Shown in pieces: positions 1 through 7,949 of a DNA stretch of 64,000 bases (positions are counted from its first letter, which is position 1; each line of letters starts with the position of its first letter). The notes below the pieces were generated by a model. The model did not search any database and had not been told where the DNA came from. It saw only the letters and a list, made by a program, of their open reading frames with translations. The translations under genes were made by a program, and so were the position numbers. The stretch spans positions 25,631 to 89,630 of the forward strand of contig CAYONP010000006.1 in NCBI GenBank assembly GCA_964405335.1, written 5' to 3'. Origin of the DNA: CAYONP01 sp964405335. GTDB lineage: Bacteria > Armatimonadota > UBA10988.

Positions 1-1
1 C

Positions 2-808
2 TGCCCGGCCAACAGCGCCGCCGACGCGTTCGAGATGGCGATCTTCGACCTGCTCGGCCGCGCCCGCGAGATGCCCGTTTATCTGCTGCTCGGCGGCAAG
101 TACCACGACCGCATCCCGGTCGACTGGTGGATGGGCCTGTGTACCGTCGAGGAGACCGGCCGACGGGTCGAGCGCGGGCTGGCCCGCGGGTTCCACGGCG
201 TGAAGATCAAGTGCAAGCTCGAGCAGCAGCCGTTCGAGCGGGTCGAGCGGATCAAATCCCTCGCCCCCGGCTGGACCGTCACCCTCGACCCGAACGAGCG
301 CTTCTACCGCCCGAGCGGCGCGATGGAGCTGGCGCGGCGCCTGGCCGGCTATGAGGGCATCCTGTTCGAGAGCCCCGTGCCGCAACGACGGCTCGACTGG
401 TATCAGCGCCTGCGCGATGCCGGCGTGGCTGTCGCGCTGCACCTGGGCACGATCGAGCAGCTCATCCCGGCGCTCGAGATGGGCTGCGCCGATGTCTACA
501 ACCTCAACGGCTCGATGACCGAGTTCGTCACCTCGACGCGCGCGGCGGCCGCCGCCGGCTGCCCCGTCTGGCACGGCAGCGGCGTCGATTTGGGCCTCCG
601 CGACGCCTCGTTCGTCCACGCCTGCGCCGCCACGCCGGCGGAACTCTGGCCGTCGGACATCATCGGCAACTTCCTCCGCGAGGACGACCTGATCGTCGAG
701 CCGCTACGCATCGAATCGGGCCACGCGGTGGTCAGCGACGCGCCGGGGCTCGGCGTCGAGCTCGACCTCGCGGCGGTCGAGCGCTATCAGGTGCCCGAGG
801 GCGGCTGA
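2..808 (+). CDS. Enolase-superfamily (mandelate racemase/muconate lactonizing type) enzyme, 5' truncated
   Basis: The reading frame is open from the window edge, so the N-terminal capping domain is missing and 268 residues remain. The visible part is the TIM-barrel of a mandelate racemase/muconate lactonizing enzyme. It shows a KxK-like catalytic strand (VKIKCK), a first metal ligand in LDPNERF and a second in FESPVP. Near the C-terminus WHGSGVDLGLRDASFVHA fits the closing part of the barrel. Members abstract a proton alpha to a carboxylate, usually of a sugar acid or amino-acid derivative, with Mg2+. The third acidic ligand is not obvious (ALHLG occupies that region), so the exact reaction cannot be assigned. 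The gene ends 22 bases inside the convergent Nudix gene. Family assignment is firm, substrate unknown. Confidence 0.85.
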   Translation, partial: CPANSAADAFEMAIFDLLGRAREMPVYLLLGGKYHDRIPVDWWMGLCTVEETGRRVERGLARGFHGVKIKCKLEQQPFERVERIKSLAPGWTVTLDPNERFYRPSGAMELARRLAGYEGILFESPVPQRRLDWYQRLRDAGVAVALHLGTIEQLIPALEMGCADVYNLNGSMTEFVTSTRAAAAAGCPVWHGSGVDLGLRDASFVHACAATPAELWPSDIIGNFLREDDLIVEPLRIESGHAVVSDAPGLGVELDLAAVERYQVPEGG

Positions 809-1290
809 TCGGGCCGGCCCGACCAGAGCCGATAGCCGCGCGGATTCTGCCACTCCAGCTCGCGCGCCGCCAGGCTGTGGCCCGGCGTGTTGAGCCAGGC
901 GGCGGCCAGCTCGGCGGCAATCGGCTGCGCATCGTCGCGGGCGAGGATGTCGGCGGGCTGAAGCCAGACCAGCTCGCTCACCTCGTGCAGCTCGGGTTGC
1001 TCGACGCCGCCGACCGGCTGCAGCCAGAAGACGAAGAACAGGTTGCGGTCGTCGGGCTCGAGCCGCTGGCGGACCAACAGCAGCCCGCGCGAGACGGTTT
1101 CGAGGCCGGTCTCCTCGCGCACCTCGCGCATCGCCGCGGCGTGGATGAACTCGCCCGGCTCGGCGTGGCCGCCCGGGATCATCAGCCGGTCCTTGGCCGG
1201 CCCGTAGGTCATGCGGACCAACAGCACGGCGCCGTCGGCGCGCACCACCCACCCGCCGGCGCCGAGCGACCAGACGTACTCGCCAGGCAT
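787..1290 (-). CDS. Nudix (MutT-type) hydrolase
   Basis: A 167-residue protein of typical single-domain Nudix length. The Nudix box is complete: G, five residues, E, seven residues, then REVREETGL, supplying the glutamates that bind Mg2+ and the catalytic base. Such enzymes hydrolyse nucleoside diphosphates linked to another moiety, for example oxidised dNTPs, NDP-sugars or NADH; the substrate cannot be read from sequence. The ATG at 1290 is preferred over a GTG one codon upstream because GGGAG lies five bases before the ATG. The gene converges with the enolase-family gene and overlaps its 3' end. Upstream lies a 500-base gap containing a tandem repeat. Confidence 0.9.
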   Translation of the reverse strand: MPGEYVWSLGAGGWVVRADGAVLLVRMTYGPAKDRLMIPGGHAEPGEFIHAAAMREVREETGLETVSRGLLLVRQRLEPDDRNLFFVFWLQPVGGVEQPELHEVSELVWLQPADILARDDAQPIAAELAAAWLNTPGHSLAARELEWQNPRGYRLWSGRPDQPPSGT

Positions 1291-1324
1291 CACGGCTCCC
1301 GCAACGCCTTTCGACCGCGCCGCC

Positions 1325-1617
1325 GGCTTCCTCCTTGCCGGCGGACGGCAGCGGTAGGTCGCGCCATGCGCGACATGGCCGGCGACGCGAATCGCGACCT
1401 GGGCGGCCTGGCCCGCGCATCGCTTCCTCCTCGCCGGCGTTCGGCAGCGGTAGGTCGCGCCATGCGCGACATGGCCGGCGACGCGAATCGCGACCTGGGC
1501 GGCCTGGCCCGCGCATCGCTTCCTCCTCGCCGGCGTTCGGCAGCGGTAGGTCGCGCCATGCGCGACATCGCCGGCGACGCGAATCGGGACCTGAGCGGCC
1601 TGGCCCGCGCATCGCCG
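1325..1617. repeat. 96-bp tandem repeat, three units
   Basis: The string GCGGTAGGTC recurs at 1351, 1447 and 1543, giving an exact 96-base period. Units one and two are almost identical over their cores; unit three has a few substitutions, and the first flank is more diverged. Each unit contains a perfect short hairpin (GTCGCGC, loop CAT, GCGCGAC). In the first two units this sits inside a larger inverted repeat (AGGTCGCG with CGCGACCT). No protein-coding signal accompanies it. Confidence 0.9.
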
Positions 1618-1671
1618 CGGCGCGCACGGCGCGCCCTACCGTCGTTGACGTGGCCGTTGGCCAACCGGCAT

Positions 1672-1700
1672 TTGACGACCGCGCGGCGCCGCGCTAGACT
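1672..1700 (+). promoter_or_regulatory. Promoter of the PEP-CTERM gene
   Basis: TTGACG (1672-1677) and TAGACT (1695-1700) are separated by 17 bases, the optimal sigma-70-type spacing. The predicted transcript starts near 1708, giving a leader of about 80 bases to the ATG at 1790. The same two hexamers with the same spacing precede the tRNA gene at 4.2 kb. Confidence 0.55.
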
Positions 1701-1789
1701 CACTGGTGACGGGGGACCGGCCGCCGGCGATGGGGTCCGGCGGCGCTTGGTCCGCGGGCATGCCGCGGGCCGGCCGGGTGGAGGAACTC

Positions 1790-3022
1790 ATGCTCTCACG
1801 CATCACGTGGCTGCTGGCCGCCGCGGTGTCACTGCCGGCGTCGGCCGCGATGTTCGGATTCACCAAGATCGCCGACAGCGGCACCGCCGTGCCGGGCACG
1901 GCGCAGACGTTCAACCTGTTCCACACGCCCGTCTTCGACGGTGCCAACGTCGCCTTCTTCGGCATGGGCACCGGCGGCCGGCAGGGCATCTATCGCCACA
2001 GCGGCGCACTCGGCGTGGTGGCCGATTCGGCGACGACCATCCCGAACCACTCGCCGAACACCTTCGGCTCCGTGCAGGAGCCGAGCATCGACGGCGGCAA
2101 GGTCGCCTTCGAGGGCTTCGGCGGCGGGCGCAACGGCCTTTACTGGGACCAGCCCGGCACGCTGCAGCGGATTGTCGACAACACGCTGACCCTGCCGCTG
2201 GCCGCAGGCGGGACCTATGCCGTGGCGGCGGTCAACGGCGTCTCGCTGATGGGCGGCACGGCGGCCTATTACGCCCGCAACCTGGCCGCGACGACGCAGG
2301 GCATCTACACCCGCACCGGCGCGGTCAACAGCGTTCTGGTCGACACCACGATGACCCTGCCGGGCAGCGCCAGCAGCTTCACCGTGTTCGGGCAGACGCC
2401 GTCGTTCGACGGCACCAACACCTTCTTCCGCGCCGCCGGCAGCGGCGGCGAGGTGGGCGTCTTTCGGCACAACGGCGCCAGTGTCTCGAAGATCGCCGAC
2501 CTGGCCACGGCGATTCCCGGTGGGGTGGGCAACTTCACCGCCTTCAGCCCCGCCGCCGGTGACGCCGGCGCGGTCGTCTTCCGCGGCCGCGGCACCGGCC
2601 AGGAAGGCCTCTACGGCACGGTCGGCGGCCCGCTGGCCAAGCTGGTCGACCTCGGCTCGGCGATCCCCGGCGGGGTGGGCAACTTCACCGGCTTCGGGCA
2701 GTTCGTCTCGCACGATGCGGGCAACACGTTGCTGACCGGCACGGGCGCCGCGGGGCAGGGCGGGCTCTACCTGCACAATGGCGCCGCGTTGGCCAAGATC
2801 ATCGCCTTCGGCGAGCTGCTCGACGGCAAGACCCTCAGCGGCCTGGAGATCTGGAACGACAGCCTGCGCGGGACGAGCGGCGTCTTCGTAGCCAGCTTCA
2901 CCGACGCCAGCACGGGCGTCTACCGCTTCGACGTGCAGATTCCCGGCGCCGACGCGATTCCCGAGCCGGCCACCGCGCTGCTGCTCGGCCTCGGCCTGCT
3001 GGCCCTGCGGCGGCGGCGGTAG
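1790..3022 (+). CDS. PEP-CTERM sorted exoprotein with repeated ~60-residue units
   Basis: A 410-residue exported protein. It starts with a signal peptide (MLSRITWLLAAAVSLPASAA) and ends with a PEP-CTERM sorting tail (IPEPATALLLGLGLLALRRRR begins near residue 390), the recognition site for an exosortase. The body is built of about six repeats with a recurring pattern of K/V-I/L-V/A-D, a short linker and IPG-G-GNFT-F, likely beta-propeller blades. The ATG at 1790 is chosen over upstream frame extensions because it follows GTGGAGGAAC and begins the signal peptide. PEP-CTERM proteins are normally associated with exopolysaccharide or biofilm matrix; the ligand is unknown. No exosortase lies in this window. 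Confidence 0.85.
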   Translation: MLSRITWLLAAAVSLPASAAMFGFTKIADSGTAVPGTAQTFNLFHTPVFDGANVAFFGMGTGGRQGIYRHSGALGVVADSATTIPNHSPNTFGSVQEPSIDGGKVAFEGFGGGRNGLYWDQPGTLQRIVDNTLTLPLAAGGTYAVAAVNGVSLMGGTAAYYARNLAATTQGIYTRTGAVNSVLVDTTMTLPGSASSFTVFGQTPSFDGTNTFFRAAGSGGEVGVFRHNGASVSKIADLATAIPGGVGNFTAFSPAAGDAGAVVFRGRGTGQEGLYGTVGGPLAKLVDLGSAIPGGVGNFTGFGQFVSHDAGNTLLTGTGAAGQGGLYLHNGAALAKIIAFGELLDGKTLSGLEIWNDSLRGTSGVFVASFTDASTGVYRFDVQIPGADAIPEPATALLLGLGLLALRRRR

Positions 3023-3061
3023 GGAGCCAGCGCGAGTCATCGACTGAGAGCGCCACGGTGC

Positions 3062-3084
3062 CACTGGCGGCTTGCCCGCCAGTG
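3062..3084. terminator. Hairpin between convergent genes
   Basis: CACTGGCGG, loop CTTGC, CCGCCAGTG forms a perfect 9-bp stem. It lies between the ends of the convergent PEP-CTERM and pentapeptide genes, so it may terminate transcription in both directions. There is no T-run on either side, so an intrinsic terminator is not proven, and it could be another dispersed hairpin. Confidence 0.4.
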
Positions 3085-3165
3085 AGTTGACGGGCTTGCC
3101 GCGCACAGGCGGACGAGCCGCCCGGGGCACCGAACGGTTTCTCTGTGGGCCCGCTCAGCCGCGTC

Positions 3166-4101
3166 TCAGTCGGTCACCTCGGCGCGGTGCAGGCCGGCGG
3201 CCTGCGGGTCAAAGCCGTCGGGAAAGCGGGTCGGACGCCAGCCGACGGTGGTGTAGACCGCTTCGGCCAGGTCGGCGCCGGCAAGCTCCGCGCCGCGCAG
3301 GTCGGTGTAGCTGAGGTCGGTGCCGGCCAGGCAGGCGCCGCGCAGGTCGGCGCCGGTCAGGTCGGCGCGGCTCAGGTCGGCGTGGCTCAAGTTGGCCTCA
3401 CGCAGGTCGACCCCCCGCAGGTTGGCGTAGCGCAGCTCGCGCATCGCCAGGTCGCGCCCGCGGCCGCCCTGGTTGACCAGCTCCCAGACCAGCCGGACGG
3501 CGTCGTCGAGCAGTGTCGCCGCGTCGATCCGCAGGCCGGCCAGGGTCGCCTCGCGCAGGTCGGCGCGGCGGAAGTCGGCGGCCTCGGCCGCCGCGTCGGT
3601 CAGGTCGGCGCCGCGCAGCACGGCGCGAGTCAGGTTGGCCGCCGAGAGATTCGCGCGGCGCAGCGAGACGCCGGCGAGATAGGCACCCTCGAAGTCGGCG
3701 CCGGCGAGGTCGCGGCCTTCGTCGGGCAGGTTGAGCAGCTCCCAGACCAGTCGCCACTTCGGCGACCAGGTGGTCGCGTCGTCGATTCGGGCGCCGTCGA
3801 GGTTGGCGCCGCTCAGGTCGGCCTCGCCCAGGTCGGCGCCGCGCAGATCGGCTTCCTGCAGGTAGCAGTCGCGCAGATTGGCCTGGAACAGCCCGGCGCC
3901 GGCGAGGTTAGCGCGGCTTAGATTGGCCTTCTCGAAGTTGGCCTGGTAGAGGTTGGCTTCGGACAGGTCGGCGCGGCTGAGCTTGGCGCCGCGGAAATCG
4001 GCGGCGGCCAGGTCGGCGCCGCGCAGGCCGACGCCACGGAGATCGAGCCCGGCCAGCGCGGGCGCGTGCCGCAGCACCGCCTCGCGCGTCCACGTGCTCA
4101 T
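3166..4101 (-). CDS. Pentapeptide-repeat protein
   Basis: A 311-residue protein composed almost entirely of A(D/N)Lxx pentapeptides, for example RADLSEANLYQANFEKANL. The family folds into a right-handed quadrilateral beta-helix. The repeats are interrupted twice by a similar loop (DDATTWSPKWRLVWELLN and AATLLDDAVRLVWELVNQ), so the protein probably contains two or three stacked helices made by internal duplication. No signal peptide or membrane segment is seen. Some family members bind DNA gyrase as DNA mimics; nothing here shows that role. The ATG at 4101 is preferred to a TTG two codons upstream because GAGG sits eight bases before the ATG. It lies just downstream of the tRNA gene on the same strand. 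Confidence 0.85.
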   Translation of the reverse strand: MSTWTREAVLRHAPALAGLDLRGVGLRGADLAAADFRGAKLSRADLSEANLYQANFEKANLSRANLAGAGLFQANLRDCYLQEADLRGADLGEADLSGANLDGARIDDATTWSPKWRLVWELLNLPDEGRDLAGADFEGAYLAGVSLRRANLSAANLTRAVLRGADLTDAAAEAADFRRADLREATLAGLRIDAATLLDDAVRLVWELVNQGGRGRDLAMRELRYANLRGVDLREANLSHADLSRADLTGADLRGACLAGTDLSYTDLRGAELAGADLAEAVYTTVGWRPTRFPDGFDPQAAGLHRAEVTD

Positions 4102-4166
4102 CGCCAATACCTCGCCCGGCGGTTCGCGCCAGGCGCGCGAATCCTCCGTGAAGCGGGTGAGGAGAG

Positions 4167-4240
4167 TAGCGAGGGAGGGGCTCGAACCCTCGACCTTGCG
4201 ATTATGAGTCGCACGCTCTAACCAGCTGAGCTACCTCGCC
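4167..4240 (-). tRNA. tRNA with CAT anticodon (elongator Met or Ile2)
   Basis: On the minus strand this 74-nt sequence folds as a complete cloverleaf: acceptor GGCGAGG with CCTCGCT (a G-T closing pair), D-stem GCTC/GAGC, anticodon stem TGCGA/TCGCA with loop CTCATAA, five-base variable loop, and T-stem GAGGG/CCCTC with loop TTCGAGC. The anticodon is CAT. The anticodon stem lacks the three consecutive G-C pairs of an initiator, so it is elongator Met or the lysidine-modified Ile tRNA. CCA is not encoded. A strong promoter lies just upstream. Confidence 0.93.
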
Positions 4241-4251
4241 AAGCAAGCCGG

Positions 4252-4280
4252 AGTCTAGCCCCGACCCACCGACTCGTCAA
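4252..4280 (-). promoter_or_regulatory. tRNA promoter
   Basis: On the minus strand TTGACG (4275-4280), 17 bases, then TAGACT (4252-4257) stand 11 bases before the tRNA 5' end. Spacing and sequence fit a vegetative sigma factor. The -35 hexamer touches the outer arm of a palindromic unit at 4284-4370. Confidence 0.72.
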
Positions 4281-4283
4281 CTG

Positions 4284-4370
4284 CCGGGGTCAGGTCTCAT
4301 GATCGCGCGATCGATGACGTTTCGCGCAGGCGAGCGTAACCGTGCGCATGATCTTGGGACCTGACCCCGG
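4284..4370. repeat. Palindromic element A with 13-bp terminal inverted repeats
   Basis: CCGGGGTCAGGTC (4284-4296) is matched by its perfect reverse complement at 4358-4370. The interior holds further small palindromes such as GATCGCGCGATC. No protein is encoded. Its ends share GGGTCAGGTC with the element at 13954-14034, so the two look like members of one miniature, non-autonomous repeat family. It sits between divergent promoters. Confidence 0.75.
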
Positions 4371-4372
4371 AC

Positions 4373-4401
4373 TTGACGTCGGGCGGTGATTGGACCAACC
4401 T
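4373..4401 (+). promoter_or_regulatory. Candidate promoter of the methionine operon
   Basis: TTGACG (4373-4378), 17 bases, then CAACCT (4396-4401). The -35 is good and the -10 weak, keeping only the A at position two and the final T. It would give a leader of about 45 bases to the TTG start at 4453. Confidence 0.4.
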
Positions 4402-4452
4402 AACGAGTCGCGCCGGCGAGGTGGGCAGGTCTGGAGGGAAGAGGAGCACGAG

Positions 4453-5738
<1,286 letters not shown>

Positions 5739-5742
<4 letters not shown>

Positions 5743-6965
5743 GCGACCCGGTCGACGCGCGAGTCGGGGCCGAGAGCCGGTACGAGCCGGCCGACAGCCC
5801 GACCAGCGTCGGCCGCACGCGGCCGCAACGCGTGCTGCTCGCCGACGCGGGCGACCCGCTGCCGCTCGACGGCGGCGGGTCGCTCGCGCCGATCACCGTC
5901 GAGTACGAGACGTACGGCGAGCTGAGCCCGGCGCGCGACAATGCCGTGCTGATCTACCACGCGCTCAGCGGTGACGCCCACGCCGCCGGCTGGTGCGCGC
6001 AGTGGCTCGAGGACGACCGCCCCTGGCGTGAGTCGCGGCCCGGCTGGTGGGACACCATGATCGGCCCGGGCAAGGCGTTCGATACCTCGCGCTACCAGAT
6101 TATCTGCGCCAACGTGCTGGGCAGTTGTTACGGTACCACCGGCCCGTCGTCGGTCAATCCGGCGACGGGGCACCCCTATGCCCTGACCTTCCCCGTGGTC
6201 ACCGTCGGCGATTGGGTCCGCCTGCAGGTGCGGCTGCTCGATCATCTGGGCATCGACCGGCTGCTCGCCTGCGCCGGCGGCTCGCTCGGCGGGCAGCAGG
6301 TGATTGAGTTGGGCCTGGCCTATCCCGAGCGCTGCCGCGGCTATCTGGTCCTGGCGGCCACGCCGCGGCTGAGCGCGCAGGGCGTGGCCTTCAACACCGT
6401 GGCGCGGCACGCGATCATGACCGATCCGCACTTCTCGGACGGGCACTACTACTACCATGTCGACAAGCCCGACCGCGGTCTGGGCATCGCCCGCATGGTC
6501 GGCCACATCACCTATCTCAGCGAGCTGGCGATGCAGCGCAAGTTCGCCCGGCGGCTGCAGGACCGGGCCGAGAAGAGCTACTCGCTGCAGGATATCGACT
6601 TCGAGGTCGAGAGCTACCTGGCCCACCAGGCGCGCGCCTTCGGCCAGCGGTTCGATGCCAACTCGTACCTCTACATCACCAAGGCGATGGACTACTACGA
6701 TGCCGCCGAGTCATGGGGCGACGGCGACCTGCGCCGCGCCTGCGCCCGCGCCCAGGGCGACTGGCTGGTGGTCAGCTACTCGAGCGACTGGCTCTACACC
6801 CCGGCCGGCTGCGCCGAGCTGAGCGAGGCGCTGTGCGCCAACCGGCTGCCCGTGACGCATGTCAACGTCGAGTCGAGCTACGGCCACGACGCCTTCCTGC
6901 TCGAGATCGACGTCGGTGAGAAGCTGGTCAGCCATTTCCTGGCCGGAGTTGCCGCCCGTGTCTGA
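5739..6965 (+). CDS. metX: Homoserine O-acetyltransferase
   Basis: A 408-residue alpha/beta-hydrolase-fold acyltransferase that activates homoserine with an acyl-CoA, producing the substrate of the upstream MetY. The nucleophile elbow is GGSLGGQQ (Ser near residue 183), the catalytic Asp is in SYSSDWLYTP and the His in SSYGHDAFLLE. Length and motif spacing are typical of MetX. Acetyl rather than succinyl specificity is inferred from pairing with MetY. The ATG at 5739 overlaps the metY stop, and the 3' end overlaps the metW GTG start by 8 bases, so all three genes form one tight operon. Confidence 0.93.
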
Positions 6966-7713
6966 GGTGACCCAACGCGAGCTGGTGCGGCGCCTGATGG
7001 AGACCCATCCGCGGGTGGCCGAGGCGCTCGCCTGGATGGCCAGTGTCGACACCCAGTCGGCCGGGCCCGAGCCGCAGTCCGGCCGCCGGCGGTGGGATCA
7101 CGAGCTGATCGCCGAGCTGATTCCCGACGGCGCGCGGGTGCTCGACGTCGGCTGCGGCGAGGGCGAGCTGCTCGGCCGGCTGATGGCCGAGAACCACTGC
7201 GCGGGGCAGGGGATCGAGCTCGACCTGGCGGCGGTGCTGCGCTGCATCGAGCGCGGCGTGCCGGTGATCCAGCGCGACGCCGACGAGGGCCTGAACGGTT
7301 TCCCCGACGGGCAGTTCGACTATGTCGTGCTGGAAGAGACGCTGCAGGCGGTCAAGCAGCCCGACCGGGTGCTCAAGGAGATGCTCCGCGTCGGCCGGGT
7401 GGGCATCGTCAGCTTCCCCAACTTCGGGCACTGGTGGGTACGCACGCAGTTGCTCATCGAGGGCCGCATGCCGGTCACGCCGCGGCTGCCCTTCTCCTGG
7501 TTCTCCAGCCCGAACATCCACGTGCTGACCATCCGCGACTTCGTCGCCTGGTGCGAGGAAGAGGGTGTGGCCATCCACCAGCAGTACGCCTATGCCGACG
7601 GCGAGCACCACCCTGCGGTGCCGGCGGACAACGTGCTGGCCGAGGAGGCGCTGTTCGTCATCGGGCCTGCGTCAGATGCGGTGGAGCCACGGATTGAAAT
7701 CCGTGGCTCGTGA
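6958..7713 (+). CDS. metW: Methionine biosynthesis protein MetW (SAM-dependent methyltransferase fold)
   Basis: A 251-residue class I methyltransferase-fold protein. Motif I is VLDVGCGEGELLG, followed by QRDADEGLNGFPDGQFDYVVL and the family hallmark SFPNFGHWWVR. MetW proteins associate with MetX and are needed for homoserine acylation in several bacteria. The start is the GTG at 6958, with GGAG nine bases upstream and an 8-base overlap with metX. The last 15 residues (ASDAVEPRIEIRGS with its neighbours) are encoded by the first hairpin of a repeat element. A relic of the apparent ancestral end (EALFVIGPG, then stop) survives at 7794-7823 beyond the element. The core is intact, so activity is probably kept. 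Confidence 0.9.
   Translation: MSEVTQRELVRRLMETHPRVAEALAWMASVDTQSAGPEPQSGRRRWDHELIAELIPDGARVLDVGCGEGELLGRLMAENHCAGQGIELDLAAVLRCIERGVPVIQRDADEGLNGFPDGQFDYVVLEETLQAVKQPDRVLKEMLRVGRVGIVSFPNFGHWWVRTQLLIEGRMPVTPRLPFSWFSSPNIHVLTIRDFVAWCEEEGVAIHQQYAYADGEHHPAVPADNVLAEEALFVIGPASDAVEPRIEIRGS
7645..7667 (+). repeat. 23-bp direct repeat, left copy
   Basis: The 23 bases at 7645-7667 are repeated exactly at 7794-7816. Both copies encode EALFVIGP in their local frame. Together they bracket the three-hairpin element, as an insertion duplication would. Confidence 0.8.
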
Positions 7714-7793
7714 GACGAAACCCGCCCCACGGGCGGGTTTGGTGCTGGCAGACCCGCACTTCAGTGCGGGTCGACGACGTGGCCACCAACCTC
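7668..7793 (+). repeat. Three-hairpin element, copy 1
   Basis: The element begins TGCGTCAGAT and carries three perfect hairpins in a row. Stem 1 is 7684-7694 with 7699-7709 (GAGCCACGGAT, loop TGAA). Stem 2 is 7718-7727 with 7731-7740 (AAACCCGCCC, loop CAC). Stem 3 is 7751-7760 with 7763-7772 (GACCCGCACT). A second copy lies on the minus strand at 53488-53590. The 103-base core (7670-7772) aligns to it without gaps, and stems 1 and 3 show paired substitutions. Left and right boundaries are set by the 23-bp direct repeats; the last 20 bases are less certain. Stem 2 ends in only three T residues, so it may or may not terminate the metYXW transcript. Confidence 0.85.
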
Positions 7794-7816
7794 GAGGCGC
7801 TGTTCGTCATCGGGCC
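7794..7816 (+). repeat. 23-bp direct repeat, right copy, with relic of metW 3' end
   Basis: This copy is identical to 7645-7667 and is followed by CGGCTGA, so it reads EALFVIGPG and stop. This looks like the ancestral C-terminus of MetW, separated from the gene by the intervening element. Confidence 0.75.
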
Positions 7817-7949
7817 CGGCTGACGCCGGCCATCGCCTATCGCGGCGATTGCGCCACAATGAGCATCATGTAAATGTTGCGCGTTGATGACGCGCCGGGG
7901 CGAACCGTTCGGCGCGGCCGCCGTCCCGACATGCCTACAGGAGCGGTGG

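Larger units (their letters stand above)
1294..1789. other. Intergenic region between divergent genes
   Basis: This 496-base gap separates the Nudix and PEP-CTERM genes, which diverge. Its left two thirds is a three-unit 96-bp tandem repeat. Its right third holds a promoter-like pair and the leader of the PEP-CTERM gene. Because the repeat period is a multiple of three, open frames run through it on both strands, but their products are repetitive Arg/Ala/Gly strings without recognisable domains. I do not call them genes. Confidence 0.8.

Noticed and set aside
704..1703. Open frames through the 96-bp tandem repeat on both strands, reading as 32-residue repeat proteins
   Set aside because: The period is a multiple of three, so all frames stay open. 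There is no ribosome-binding site, signal peptide or consistent frame choice.
4167..4240. tRNA gene as attachment site of an integrated element
   Set aside because: No integrase, no direct repeat of the tRNA 3' end and no change in gene content nearby.
7794..7823. Short second reading frame ending LFVIGPG as a separate small gene
   Set aside because: It duplicates the end of MetW and has no start or ribosome-binding site, so a relic is the better explanation.
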